A DNA stretch of 23,922 bases from an uncultured Erythrobacteraceae bacterium (lineage in GTDB: Bacteria > Pseudomonadota > Alphaproteobacteria > Sphingomonadales > Sphingomonadaceae): contig CAMLQG010000053.1 of NCBI GenBank assembly GCA_946482075.1, positions 1-23,922 on the forward strand, given 5' to 3'. Positions within the stretch are counted from its first letter, which is position 1. Each line of letters begins with the position of its first letter. The translations under genes were made by a program, and so were the position numbers. Below the pieces are notes generated by a model. The model worked only from the letters and a program-made list of their open reading frames with translations. It made no database searches and had not been told where the DNA came from. Below, one piece after another: positions 1 to 10,115 of this stretch.

Positions 1-25
1 GATGTCGGCGCCCTGAAGACGCTGC

Positions 26-1402
26 GTGAGCAGGGCGATCGCGGAAGGCCGCCATATCGACGTGATCGAGATGGACGCCGCCAGCCATACAGGCGTGGAC
101 GATGTGCGCGAGATCATCGAAGCGGTGCGCTATGCCGCCGTTTCCGCGCGCTACAAGATCTACATCATCGACGAAGTTCACATGTTGTCGCGCAATGCAT
201 TCAATGCCTTGCTGAAGACTCTTGAGGAACCGCCTCCGCATGTGAAATTCCTCTTCGCGACGACGGAGGCGGACAAGCTGCCCGTTACCGTCCTGTCGCG
301 TTGCCAGCGCTTCGACCTGCGAAGAATCCCCGTCGCACTATTGGCGACGCAATTCGCGGACATCTGTACCAGGGAAGGTGTCCAGGCGGAGACCGAGGCG
401 CTTGATCTCATCGCACGCGCGGCGGAAGGATCGTCGCGCGACGGGCTTTCGATCCTCGACCAAGCCATTGCCCATGCCGATCTCGATGCGGAGAGCAAGG
501 TCACGGCGGAGCAGGTGCGCGACATGCTCGGCCTGGCGGACAAGAGCGTGCAGCGCACTCTGCTGGCCGCGATCCTGGCTGGCGATCCGCGTGAGTTGCT
601 GGACGGCGTGGAACGGCAATATGCGCTCGGGGTGGAGCCGCTTGCACTGCTGCGCTCGCTGATGGACCTCACGCACCGCATCACGGTCGCCCAGATCGGC
701 CGCAGCGGAGCTGACGGACCGACGGCGGAAGAACGCGCGGCTATCGAGCAATGGGCCGAGAGATTGAGCGCCGCGCAGCTTCACCGGCTGTGGCAGCTCT
801 TCCTCAAGGGCCATGACGAAGTGCGCATCGCGCCCGATCCGCTGGTAGCGGCGCAGATGGCGCTGCTGCGCGTGATGCATGCCGCCGACATGCCCGATCC
901 GGGCTCGCTCGTCCGCAGGCTGGAAGAAATGGCCGCCCATGGCATCGCCGCGCCGGTTTCATCGGGTGGAGCTTCTTCAAGTGAGGAAGCCGGGGGTTCG
1001 GCGCCGGTCGCTTCGGTGAACTGGCCGGACCTTGTCGATCAGGTGGATCGTGCGGGCCAGTTGCTGGTCGCCCAGCAGATGCGGGATTGGGTGCGGGTGA
1101 TCGCGCTTGTGCCCGGCAAGCTGACCTTCGCGCTTGTTCCGGGGATGGCCGACAATCCGGCCGCGAATATCCGCAAGGCCTTGCAGGATGTCACGCGGAC
1201 GCCCTGGGAAGTGGAATTGGGGGAGGGCGAAGGCGCACCTTCGCTGAGGGAGCGGGATGAAGCGCGCAAGGCCGAAGAATCGGCTTCGCTGCGCCGCGAA
1301 CCGCTGGTGGAAGCTGCCCTGACAATATTTCCGGAGGCCGAGATCCTCGAAGAGAACGACACGCCCCCCGCGGGCGACAGGAATTGGAGCATACGCGCAT
1401 GA
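26..1402 (+). CDS. dnaX: DNA polymerase III subunit gamma/tau, 5'-truncated
   Basis: This is the ATPase subunit of the DNA polymerase III clamp loader, which drives beta-clamp loading and, through its tau C-terminus, holds the replisome together. The visible part begins just after the expected zinc-binding cysteines. It contains the Walker B motif (IIDEVHML, D49-E50 counted from the GTG at 26), a sensor-1 region (FATTEADKLP, about 77-86) and the SRC arginine-finger motif (91-93). Domain III and a divergent tau-like tail follow. Walker A and roughly the first 110-130 residues lie outside the window. The GTG at 26 is only the first usable codon after an in-frame TGA at 14-16, so it is probably not the true start. 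The first 25 bases look frame-disrupted. The stop overlaps the next start as ATGA. Family assignment is secure; the left boundary is not. Confidence 0.93.
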   Translation: MSRAIAEGRHIDVIEMDAASHTGVDDVREIIEAVRYAAVSARYKIYIIDEVHMLSRNAFNALLKTLEEPPPHVKFLFATTEADKLPVTVLSRCQRFDLRRIPVALLATQFADICTREGVQAETEALDLIARAAEGSSRDGLSILDQAIAHADLDAESKVTAEQVRDMLGLADKSVQRTLLAAILAGDPRELLDGVERQYALGVEPLALLRSLMDLTHRITVAQIGRSGADGPTAEERAAIEQWAERLSAAQLHRLWQLFLKGHDEVRIAPDPLVAAQMALLRVMHAADMPDPGSLVRRLEEMAAHGIAAPVSSGGASSSEEAGGSAPVASVNWPDLVDQVDRAGQLLVAQQMRDWVRVIALVPGKLTFALVPGMADNPAANIRKALQDVTRTPWEVELGEGEGAPSLRERDEARKAEESASLRREPLVEAALTIFPEAEILEENDTPPAGDRNWSIRA

Positions 1403-1740
1403 AATCGATGGAAGAGATGATCAAGGCGGCCCAGGCAGCGGCCGAGACCATCCAGAAGCAGATGACCGACGCTCAGTCCAAGCTGGATACGATCGAGGTG
1501 GAAGGCGTCTCCGGCGGCGGGCTGGTGAAGATCCGTTGCAGTGCGAAGGGCCGGATTCTGGGCGTTTCGATCGATGACAGCCTGATGAAGCCTGATGACA
1601 AGCAGATGCTGGAAGACCTGATCGCCGCCGCCTTCAACGATGCGCGCGGCAAGGCCGATCAGGCCAGCGGCGCGGAAATGCAGCGCATCCAGCAGGGCAT
1701 GGGGCTGCCGCCGGGCTTCAATTTTCCAGGCATGAATTGA
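1399..1740 (+). CDS. YbaB/EbfC family nucleoid-associated protein
   Basis: This is a 113-residue DNA-binding protein of the YbaB/EbfC family, which forms small dimers with protruding helices and binds DNA as a nucleoid protein. The N-terminal helix (MKSMEEMIKAAQAAAETIQK, 1-20) and the core SGGGLVKIRCSAKGRILGVSID are typical, as are the length and a Met/Pro/Gly-rich tail. The ATG at 1399 overlaps the dnaX stop in ATGA, which implies translational coupling. An internal ATG at 1408 is a less likely alternative start. The dnaX-ybaB(-recR) order is widely conserved, but recR does not follow here: the next gene is lon after a 387-bp gap. Confidence 0.93.
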   Translation: MKSMEEMIKAAQAAAETIQKQMTDAQSKLDTIEVEGVSGGGLVKIRCSAKGRILGVSIDDSLMKPDDKQMLEDLIAAAFNDARGKADQASGAEMQRIQQGMGLPPGFNFPGMN

Positions 1741-1773
1741 AGGCGGATAGCCAGGAAGCCCTGTTCCTATCGG

Positions 1774-1811
1774 GCGAAGTCGACACGTTGCGCGCGATGT
1801 CTCGACTTCGC
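1774..1811. repeat. Perfect 10-bp inverted repeat downstream of ybaB
   Basis: GCGAAGTCGA at 1774-1783 and TCGACTTCGC at 1802-1811 are exact reverse complements separated by 18 nt. The right arm reads on as TCGACTTCGCTCGGCATGAA. From memory this resembles dispersed intergenic motifs in sphingomonad genomes; that link is not verified here. The hairpin could stop transcription leaving dnaX-ybaB, but there is no following T-run. Confidence 0.5.
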
Positions 1812-1918
1812 TCGGCATGAATGGAACGCGGAAGCTTCGTTACAATCTAGTCACAGATTGCATCAGGACTGTCCTACAAGAGTAGAACCTGTCCATACCG
1901 GTGCCGTGATCGCTCCGC

Positions 1919-1957
1919 GAAAATATTCCATAAGGCATTGTAAAATATTGTAATTTT
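1919..1957 (+). promoter_or_regulatory. AT-rich patch upstream of lon, possible promoter/operator
   Basis: In the 387-bp gap between ybaB and lon this stretch is strikingly AT-rich against a high-GC background. It holds a direct repeat TTGTAA-AATA-TTGTAA (1938-1953, 10-nt period) and two -10-like hexamers, TAAAAT (1941-1946) and TGTAAT (1949-1954). No convincing -35 partner is visible. A second weak candidate closer to lon pairs TTGCGG (2036-2041) with CATATT (2058-2063) over 16 nt. I find no clear heat-shock consensus and no gene in 1741-2127. Confidence 0.3.
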
Positions 1958-2127
1958 CGAGAGACGGAGTTTTCTTCCAGGACAGTGCCAACTGGGCGAA
2001 CCACCCCCTGTCCACCGCATTGCACAATGCGCCCATTGCGGGCCGCTGGGCGCATACCATATTTAGGGCATGATGGCCGCTTCCCGCATGGGCGGCGCGG
2101 TTCGAACTCTTGCTGGACATTGACTGC

Positions 2128-4521
<2,394 letters not shown>

Positions 4522-4552
4522 TTTAATGTTGCAATGCAGCGAATCGGAAGCT

Positions 4553-4576
4553 TCATCCGGCGTTCAGGCCGGGTGA
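4553..4576 (+). other. Stable hairpin just after lon
   Basis: TCATCCGGC (4553-4561) pairs with GCCGGGTGA (4568-4576) over nine base pairs, one of them G-U, with a 6-nt loop. No T-run follows, so this is more likely an mRNA 3'-end stabiliser or a weak pause site than an intrinsic terminator. Confidence 0.4.
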
Positions 4577-4636
4577 GAACCCCGAGTGCTCTTGGTTAAT
4601 TGCTCAACTCGTCGAAAACCCGTCGGATAATTGGAG

Positions 4637-4665
4637 AAAAGGGCGCTTTTACGCCCCTTTTGCCT
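4637..4665 (+). terminator. Intrinsic terminator of lon
   Basis: AAAAGGGCG (4637-4645) and CGCCC-C-TTTT (4652-4661) form a hairpin with one bulged C and a 6-nt loop, giving an A-tract/stem/T-tract layout. It lies 115 bp after the lon stop and directly before the TTGACA proposed as the HU promoter. Confidence 0.6.
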
Positions 4666-4694
4666 TTGACAGCCTGAAGAAAACCCGCTCAATT
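4666..4694 (+). promoter_or_regulatory. Candidate promoter of the HU gene
   Basis: A consensus -35 TTGACA (4666-4671) is followed after 17 nt by TCAATT (4689-4694), a weak -10. The predicted transcript start near 4701 leaves a leader of about 60 nt before the HU ATG. Its place immediately after the lon terminator supports an independent transcription unit. Confidence 0.4.
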
Positions 4695-4761
4695 CCCGGC
4701 CTCTTCTGAGAGGCGAATCCACGTCGACCGATTTTCACAAGGTAGGGGGTTTAGGAAAACC

Positions 4762-5034
4762 ATGAACAAGAACGATCTGATCAGCGCCGTTGCCGATGCC
4801 AGCGGTCTCACCCGCAGCGATGCGACCAAGGCCGTCGAAAGCGTTTTCGACTCCATCACTTCGGCCCTGTCGAAGGGTGACGAAGTTCGTCTGGTCGGTT
4901 TCGGCACCTTCTCGGTCGCCAAGCGCAAGGCTTCCACGGGCCGTAACCCGCGCACCGGCGAACCGATGACCATTAAGGCTTCGACTCAGCCGAAGTTCAA
5001 GGCCGGCAAGGGCCTCAAGGATTCGGTCAACTGA
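4762..5034 (+). CDS. hup: DNA-binding protein HU
   Basis: HU is a small histone-like protein that bends and compacts DNA as a dimer. This 90-residue protein has the family length. It starts MNKNDLISAVA, carries the core GFGTFSVAKRKA (about 46-57), and has the beta-arm signature GRNPRTGEP (60-68) whose Arg/Pro tip intercalates in the minor groove. The ATG at 4762 is preceded by AGGAAAACC, a good ribosome binding site. A terminator at 5084 closes the single-gene unit. HU is favoured over IHF because the sequence lacks IHF-specific features and closely matches HU-beta-type proteins. Confidence 0.96.
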   Translation: MNKNDLISAVADASGLTRSDATKAVESVFDSITSALSKGDEVRLVGFGTFSVAKRKASTGRNPRTGEPMTIKASTQPKFKAGKGLKDSVN

Positions 5035-5083
5035 TCCAGTGACGGATCGGCCACCCGCGTAGGAGGCCGACACTTATTCAAGG

Positions 5084-5121
5084 CGCCGCGTTTGCTTCCA
5101 GGCAAGCGCGGCGTTTCTTGT
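5084..5121 (+). terminator. Intrinsic terminator of the HU gene
   Basis: CGCCGCG-T-TTGC (5084-5095) pairs with GCAA-G-CGCGGCG (5102-5113) across a 6-nt loop, twelve pairs including one T-G wobble, followed by TTTCTTGTT. This is a strong GC-rich stem with a short T-tail 50 bp after the stop. Confidence 0.75.
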
Positions 5122-5145
5122 TGGGGCGAGACCCGTTTCCGCTCA

Positions 5146-5184
5146 TCCTGAGCAGCCTCCCCGGGGCAAGCCAGCCGCTCAGGA
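5146..5184. repeat. Short inverted repeat in the HU-lipoprotein gap
   Basis: TCCTGAGC (5146-5153) and GCTCAGGA (5177-5184) are perfect reverse complements 23 nt apart, followed by CGCTTCGACAAGTTCTC. The pairing of CCTGAGC with TTCGACAAG is reminiscent of a dispersed intergenic motif of alphaproteobacteria; this is recall, not a search. It lies between two convergent genes and may help terminate either. Confidence 0.35.
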
Positions 5185-5249
5185 CACGCTTCGACAAGTT
5201 CTCCCGAGGTTCTCGACGGGCCTCATCACCATGGATGGGCGCAGGGCGC

Positions 5250-6095
5250 CTACTTCCCCAGCTGGAGCAGGGCCATCGGGGCCGCCTGGCCGCTCGGGCC
5301 GATGATCCAGTGCAGCCTCTGGCCGAGGCTGGCATCCGCCTGAGGGCCTTCATCCGTGTTGTTGGCCATGATCTTCGCATCGGTGGTGATGGTGAACTGG
5401 CCATCGAGCTTGGGCAGCTTGGTACCGTCGGCGCTTTCGTCCCCGGCCTTGCCCAGCATCATCATCTTCAGCGGATCGGCCGCGGTTCCCGCAAAGGCGG
5501 GTGCATCGATCCGCAGGCTCCCATCGTTGCGGACCGCCATCAGCACGAAGGGATTGGCCATCGGAAAGCGTTCCATGGTCGGGAAGGCGAAATCGTGCGC
5601 AGCCTTGCTGGTGAGCGTGAAATCGACATCGAACAGCCCGTCGCCCTTGTAGTCGACGCGTTTCCATCCGGCCTGGCGGCGCAGGCGCGCGGCCAGTTCG
5701 TCGGCCGCCTTGGGATTGGACGGATCGATGCCGCCCAGCATCGCACGCATTTGCTCATTGTCCTGCTTGCGCTTCTCTTCCCGCGCGGCCTTGCCTTCGT
5801 TCCATTCGGCCTTCTGCTTGGCGATCTCGTCCTTGGTGCAGTCCCGCGTCTCGCCGCTGTCGTCATCGTAGCAGGGGTTCGCGGTGAATGCGTCGGGCGC
5901 CGCTTCCTCCGCCAGCTTGCTCAGCGCGAGCAGGTGGATCTCGCCTTTATAGGTGAATGTGAACTGGCCATCCTTGCGAATGTCGAGCGTGGAAACGAAG
6001 CGTCCCGGAGCTAGGAGGCAGGCCGACAGCAGCGCGGCGACGCCGATCGCCACGATACAAGCCGCGGCGCGGCGCCAGATGGTCTCATGCAGCAT
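5250..6095 (-). CDS. Predicted lipoprotein of unknown function
   Basis: I do not recognise a named family. The 281-residue product starts MLHETIWRRAAACIVAIGVA and has a lipobox LSAC with the lipidated cysteine at residue 26, so it should be acylated and anchored in the envelope. The mature part contains a beta-type stretch (DIRKDGQFTFTYKGEI) and a Cys pair in NPCYDDDSGETRDC. A charged helical segment rich in Lys, Glu and Arg follows (about 95-125), then a second domain ending in PSGQAAPMALLQLGK. The start at 6095 is supported by AAGGGGG about 6 nt upstream; the open frame extends further but only as overlap with rlmB. It begins 29 nt after rlmB on the same strand, so the two are probably co-transcribed. 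There is no evident functional link to RNA modification. Confidence 0.8.
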   Translation of the reverse strand: MLHETIWRRAAACIVAIGVAALLSACLLAPGRFVSTLDIRKDGQFTFTYKGEIHLLALSKLAEEAAPDAFTANPCYDDDSGETRDCTKDEIAKQKAEWNEGKAAREEKRKQDNEQMRAMLGGIDPSNPKAADELAARLRRQAGWKRVDYKGDGLFDVDFTLTSKAAHDFAFPTMERFPMANPFVLMAVRNDGSLRIDAPAFAGTAADPLKMMMLGKAGDESADGTKLPKLDGQFTITTDAKIMANNTDEGPQADASLGQRLHWIIGPSGQAAPMALLQLGK

Positions 6096-6124
6096 CGTTA
6101 CCCCCTTGCGTTCCCTGTTGTTCG

Positions 6125-6919
6125 TCAGTTCTTGCGTGTCGCCACCGCATATAGCGCGATTGCCGTGGCGTTGGATACGTTGAGGCTTTCCATCGCTGCG
6201 CTGATCGGCAGGCGCGCCAGTGTGTCGCAATGGGCGGCGATGTTCTGCCGCATCCCCTCTCCTTCCGCGCCGAGGACGAGCGCGACCGGTCCTTGCGGCA
6301 AAGCCTCGGCCAGCGTCATTTCCGCTTCGCCCGCCAGGCCGATCCGCCAATATCCGGCCTCGGCGATTTCCTCCAGCGCGCGGGCGAGATTGACCACGCG
6401 CACCCAAGGCACGATTTCCAGCGCGCCAGAGGCCGATTTGGCGAGCGCGCCCGATTCCGGCGGCGCATGGCGGTCCTGCGTCACGATGGCGCAGACATCG
6501 AAGGCGGCGGCGGAGCGGAGAATTGCGCCGACATTGTGCGGGTCTGTCACCTGGTCGAGCACGAGGATGGGCCGACCGGCTTCGGCATCGAGCACTTCGT
6601 CGAGATGGAGATCCACCAGCGGTTCGCATTCCAGCACCAGGCCCTGATGCGGCGCATCGCGCGGCACCAGCCGGGCTAGATCCTGGGCGGATGCGTATTC
6701 CAGCGGGAAATCCGCCGGCAGCTCGCCGTCGAGCGATTCCACGCCGTCATGCGTCGCCCACAGCTTGCGATGCTGGCGGTCCGGGTTGAGCAGAGCGGCT
6801 TCCACTGCATGCCTGCCCCACAGGCGAGTGGCCGCCCGGCCGGACTTCCCGCTTCCGCGCCCGCCCTGCATGCGCCCTGCACGACCACGCAACGCACGCT
6901 TGTTGCCGCTTTTCGACAT
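6125..6919 (-). CDS. rlmB: 23S rRNA 2'-O-ribose methyltransferase, TrmH/SpoU family
   Basis: This is an SPOUT-class methyltransferase that uses S-adenosylmethionine to methylate a ribose 2'-OH, most likely in 23S rRNA (G2251 in E. coli RlmB). The 264-residue protein has the three SPOUT motifs: motif 1 DPHNVGAILRSA (N129, R135), motif 2 LGAEGEGM (216-223) and the knot motif 3 SLNVSNATAIALY (245-257). LWGRHAVEAAL and the HQG at 91-93 are typical of the RlmB branch rather than TrmH or TrmL. The first 30 residues are basic and Gly-rich, probably RNA-binding. The start at 6919 has AGGAGC five bases upstream. It is divergent from tRNA-Tyr and leads the lipoprotein gene. The exact target nucleotide is inferred from family membership. 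Confidence 0.88.
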   Translation of the reverse strand: MSKSGNKRALRGRAGRMQGGRGSGKSGRAATRLWGRHAVEAALLNPDRQHRKLWATHDGVESLDGELPADFPLEYASAQDLARLVPRDAPHQGLVLECEPLVDLHLDEVLDAEAGRPILVLDQVTDPHNVGAILRSAAAFDVCAIVTQDRHAPPESGALAKSASGALEIVPWVRVVNLARALEEIAEAGYWRIGLAGEAEMTLAEALPQGPVALVLGAEGEGMRQNIAAHCDTLARLPISAAMESLNVSNATAIALYAVATRKN

Positions 6920-7069
6920 GAATGCTCCTGGCTTGATATTATTGGCGGGTTTCCTGCCAGCCGCCCCATTGACAGGCAAGCGCCGCTTCGCCATTGAGCC
7001 GCCTCTCGGCCAAGCGGGCGCCACAAATGCCCGTTTATTTGCGGGGCAACCCGTCACCGGCAATGGTGT

Positions 7070-7155
7070 GGACAGGTGGCCGAGTGGTTAAAGGCAGCAG
7101 ACTGTAAATCTGCCCGCGTGAGCGTACGCTGGTTCGAATCCAGCCCTGTCCACCA
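7070..7155 (+). tRNA. tRNA-Tyr (anticodon GTA)
   Basis: A class II tRNA with a long variable arm. The acceptor arm GGACAGG (7070-7076) pairs perfectly with CCTGTCC (7145-7151), followed by discriminator A and an encoded CCA (7153-7155). The anticodon GTA sits at 7104-7106 in CTGTAAATC, and the T-arm has GGTTCGAATCC. It is a single-gene unit that converges on the PAP2-family gene 32 bp away. Confidence 0.97.
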
Positions 7156-7187
7156 CCGCCGCCCTATTGGACAGTTGGACTTGCCGA

Positions 7188-8291
7188 TCAGCAATCGGCC
7201 GGCACCGGTATTTCGGAGCTTGGCGTGGATTTTGCCAGCGCAGGCATCGCCACCCTGTCCCACCACGTGATCAGGGCGGCCGAGGCACGCCACACGGCCC
7301 AGGTGAGAATCACGGAAACCAGCCCGTCCAGCGCGTAGTGATAGCCGAGGTGCACCGAGGCGACCCAGATCAGCACGAAGAAGCCGAAGAAGATGCGGCC
7401 GGCGAGCGGTGAAACATGGCGGATGCCGAGGAAGAACAGGAAGGCCATAGCCACATGCATCGAAGGCATTGCAGTGATTCCGAGCCCATGGCCGGGTCCG
7501 TTGATCAGATAGTTGTTGAGCAGCTTCGCCTGTACGTCGAGCACGACGATCGGAATGCGCTCGTTCGCCTGGTGGAGATAGGCCATCTGCTCGGCGAAAT
7601 GGGCATTGCCCAAAAGCGGCTCCATGAAGCAGGGCCCCACGCTGGAGAGCAGGGCGGCGAGCAGGAAGCCGCCCACGATCCAGACCAGCATGAAGCTGAG
7701 GAAGTACTGACGGCGGATGGCTTCCGCGTGCTTCGCGTAGAGCAGGACGAGGCCGCCGGGATATACGAGGCCGAACCAGGCATGGTAGGAAACCGCGAGC
7801 GCGGCGGTGACGATCGGATAGCCGAGCACCGGCTGCAGGATTCGCCACGGATCGACGCCGAAGAAGATCGCCCGGTCCCAATGGGTCAGTGCCAAGTCCC
7901 ATTCATAGGGATGGAGCACCGGGATCATCGGTTTGAGGAGCGCGAAGACCGGCAGGAAGATGAGCAGCACCAGCAGCAGCGGCAGGCGCTCGAAGAAGAG
8001 CGCGATCATCGGCGGGGCGCTGTAGCGCGCCCAGAGGAAGGAAACCGGACTGTCGGGGCGGTTCCGCGCGAGCTGGATCGTTCCGTCCACGATCAGGAAC
8101 AGGAAGAAGCCCTTCGGATAGAGATCCAGGTTGGTATAGATGTTCGAGAACGGGAAAGGCATGCCGTTCTGCGAGACGATGACGGCTGTCAGCAGCAGGG
8201 TCAGCAGCAGGCCGGCATAGACGGGGACCTGCCCCGCAATCTCCAACCAGTATCGCTGCATCCGAAAATGCTGCGCGATCATACGCTCCAT
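7188..8291 (-). CDS. PAP2-superfamily multipass membrane protein (Aur1/Ipt1-like)
   Basis: An integral membrane enzyme of the PAP2 superfamily (lipid phosphatases and phosphotransferases). The 367-residue protein has about seven or eight hydrophobic helices. The C-terminal part carries PAP2 motif 2 as PSMH (276-279) and motif 3 as SVHLGYHYALD, with the catalytic-type H318 and D322. The Arg-containing motif 1 is not obvious. The PSMH plus GYHY-x2-D pattern resembles the PAP2_3 group that includes yeast inositol-phosphorylceramide synthase Aur1, so headgroup transfer to a diacylglycerol- or ceramide-type lipid is possible; the substrate cannot be read from sequence. ATG 8291 has GGAG seven bases upstream; a TTG one codon earlier is an alternative. 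It is divergent from psd. Hairpin-forming GCCGATCAGCAATCGGC (7183-7199) overlaps its stop codon. Confidence 0.82.
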   Translation of the reverse strand: MERMIAQHFRMQRYWLEIAGQVPVYAGLLLTLLLTAVIVSQNGMPFPFSNIYTNLDLYPKGFFLFLIVDGTIQLARNRPDSPVSFLWARYSAPPMIALFFERLPLLLVLLIFLPVFALLKPMIPVLHPYEWDLALTHWDRAIFFGVDPWRILQPVLGYPIVTAALAVSYHAWFGLVYPGGLVLLYAKHAEAIRRQYFLSFMLVWIVGGFLLAALLSSVGPCFMEPLLGNAHFAEQMAYLHQANERIPIVVLDVQAKLLNNYLINGPGHGLGITAMPSMHVAMAFLFFLGIRHVSPLAGRIFFGFFVLIWVASVHLGYHYALDGLVSVILTWAVWRASAALITWWDRVAMPALAKSTPSSEIPVPADC

Positions 8292-8568
8292 CAATCTGCT
8301 CCGGCTCTCTGGATGCCGCGCTTATATGAGGAATTGTTAACCAACGTCTTAAAGCCGGGCGGCTCTGCCTGTTCGCATTCGGGATCGCTTCGAGCCGGCC
8401 GGATTTCCGCGTGCCTGGGGTCGCGGCGCCAGGGCGGGGACGTCCTGTCCCACCAGGCGATGACGTGTCCCCTCAGGAACCACAGGGCAGGGGCGACGGC
8501 CGGGGCCGGGCGTTCGCGATGGAGCGCACCGTTCTATTGCGCTTGTGGCGCGGGCCTCACACCCCTAG

Positions 8569-9327
8569 ATGGGGCCGATGGCCGGAGAACAGTTGAACAA
8601 TCGCGGACGGGGCGAAGCAGCCTGGCAATGGCCCGCAATCCATCCTGAGGGTCGGAAATTCGGCCTCATCGCAGCGGCGCTTTCCCTTTTGGCGGCGTTC
8701 ATGGCGTGGGAGACGATCGCCTGGCCGCTCGCCTTCCTGACATTGGGCGTGCTCGCTTTCTTCCGCGATCCGGAACGGGTTGTGCCGCAGGATGACAAGC
8801 TGATCATCGCGCCTGCCGACGGGCTCGTCTCGCTGATATCCGAGGTGGAGCCGCCGCGCGAGCTACAGGTCGACGATGGCAGCGGGACGCGCGGGCTGGG
8901 TGCGGGGCCGGTCACGCGCATTTCCATTTTCATGAGCGTGTTCGATGTCCACATCAACCGTGCCCCGGTAGGCGGCACGGTGCGCCGTCTGGTCTATATC
9001 CCGGGCAAGTTCCTCAACGCCGATCTCGATAAGGCGAGCGAGGAGAACGAGCGCCAGCATATCCTGATCGAACGGGCCGATGGCCTGGCGATCGGTTTCA
9101 CGCAGATCGCCGGCCTCGTCGCGCGGCGTATCGTCCCGTTCGTGAAGCCCGGCGATATCCTTGCCGCCGGCCAGCGCGTCGGCCTGATCCGTTTCGGGAG
9201 CCGGGTGGATGTCTATCTGCCGAAGGGCACGGATTCCTGCGTGGTCCTGGGGCAGAAGATCATCGCCGGAGAAACCGTCCTGGGTGAAATCGGCAAGCAG
9301 CGCCTGATCGAGGGCATCAACCAGTGA
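8569..9327 (+). CDS. psd: Phosphatidylserine decarboxylase proenzyme, short form
   Basis: Psd converts phosphatidylserine to phosphatidylethanolamine at the inner membrane, using a pyruvoyl group made by self-cleavage. This 252-residue protein is the short proteobacterial form. It has a hydrophobic N-terminal anchor (about 31-65), AFFRDPER (63-70), the catalytic-region IAPADGLV (80-87), and [11 protein letters not shown] (123-133). The self-cleavage site is in [11 protein letters not shown] between G210 and S211. ATG 8569 has no clear Shine-Dalgarno; ATG 8578, preceded by TGGGGCC, is a good alternative giving 249 residues. The stop overlaps the pssA GTG in GTGA, so the two consecutive steps of PE synthesis are translationally coupled, though in reverse pathway order. 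Confidence 0.95.
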   Translation: MGPMAGEQLNNRGRGEAAWQWPAIHPEGRKFGLIAAALSLLAAFMAWETIAWPLAFLTLGVLAFFRDPERVVPQDDKLIIAPADGLVSLISEVEPPRELQVDDGSGTRGLGAGPVTRISIFMSVFDVHINRAPVGGTVRRLVYIPGKFLNADLDKASEENERQHILIERADGLAIGFTQIAGLVARRIVPFVKPGDILAAGQRVGLIRFGSRVDVYLPKGTDSCVVLGQKIIAGETVLGEIGKQRLIEGINQ

Positions 9328-10115
9328 CCGATTTCGGGTCCGAGCGCGAGCCCAGGCTGAGACGCGGCCTGACCTTGCGCGCGCTCGCGCCGAACGCGGT
9401 AACCGCCGCGGCCTTGTGCGCCGGACTGACCGGCATCCGTTTCGCCATCGTGGGCGATTGGGAGAAATCCGTTGCGGCGGTGATCGTTGCGGGCTTGCTC
9501 GACGGGATCGATGGACGAATCGCCCGCCTGCTCAAGGCGGAATCGCGCTTCGGCGCAGAACTCGACAGCTTGGCGGATTCGCTGTCCTTCGGCGTCGCTC
9601 CTGCGCTGATCCTGTTCCTGTGGTCGTTGCAGGACCTGCCACGCGTGGGTTGGCTTGCTTCCCTGGCTTTCGCCATCTGTTGTGCGCTGCGGTTGGCGCG
9701 CTTCAACGCGCAGATCGACATGGATCATCAGCCCCATAAATCCGCCGGCTTTCTTACGGGCGTTCCCGCACCGGTCGGCGCAGGGCTTGCCTTTCTGCCG
9801 ATGTTCCTCTGGATCGCGAGCGGGCAGCCGGAATTTCGCGAGCCGGTCTTCGTAGGCGGCTGGCTGGTGCTGATCGCTTTCCTGATGATCTCGAATCTTG
9901 CCACGTTGAGTTGGGGCTCGCTACGACCAAGGCGGAATGTCAGGCTCGAGATGCTGGCCGTGGTCGGCCTCGCCGCAGCCGCCCTGCTCACCGAGCCCTG
10001 GTGGACTCTGGTGGGCATCTGCTGCGTCTACCTCGCCTTGATGCCCTATGGGATCATCAGCTATTCCAAGGTCAAGCGGCAGCGCACAGCGCGCCGGTCC
10101 GGGCCGGCTGAATAG
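9324..10115 (+). CDS. pssA: CDP-diacylglycerol-serine O-phosphatidyltransferase
   Basis: PssA makes phosphatidylserine from CDP-diacylglycerol and L-serine in the inner membrane. This is the CDP-alcohol phosphotransferase (type II) form, not the E. coli phospholipase D-like type. The signature D-x2-DG-x2-AR-x8-G-x3-D-x3-D is complete: D60, D63, R68, G77, D81 and D85. Several transmembrane helices follow and the tail is basic ([13 protein letters not shown]). The GTG start at 9324 lies inside the psd stop. Its substrate is supplied by CdsA, encoded at 14697. The last 44 nt overlap a convergent small ORF on the minus strand. Confidence 0.95.
   Translation: MTDFGSEREPRLRRGLTLRALAPNAVTAAALCAGLTGIRFAIVGDWEKSVAAVIVAGLLDGIDGRIARLLKAESRFGAELDSLADSLSFGVAPALILFLWSLQDLPRVGWLASLAFAICCALRLARFNAQIDMDHQPHKSAGFLTGVPAPVGAGLAFLPMFLWIASGQPEFREPVFVGGWLVLIAFLMISNLATLSWGSLRPRRNVRLEMLAVVGLAAAALLTEPWWTLVGICCVYLALMPYGIISYSKVKRQRTARRSGPAE

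Noticed and set aside
5250..6629. Extended 459-residue version of the lipoprotein
   Set aside because: The extension overlaps rlmB in another frame. The internal ATG at 6095 has a good ribosome binding site and is followed by a proper lipoprotein signal.
6969..6997. TTGACA upstream of tRNA-Tyr as its promoter
   Set aside because: The hexamer at 6969-6974 is about 96 bp before the mature tRNA and its 17-nt partner (CATTGA) is poor, so assignment would be a guess.
8337..8352. CtrA-like site upstream of the PAP2 gene
   Set aside because: TTAA and TTAA are separated by eight bases, not the seven of the CtrA consensus.
7416..8648. 410-codon plus-strand open frame opposite the PAP2 gene
   Set aside because: Glu/Gln/His-rich shadow translation of a membrane-protein gene; it also runs into the start of psd.
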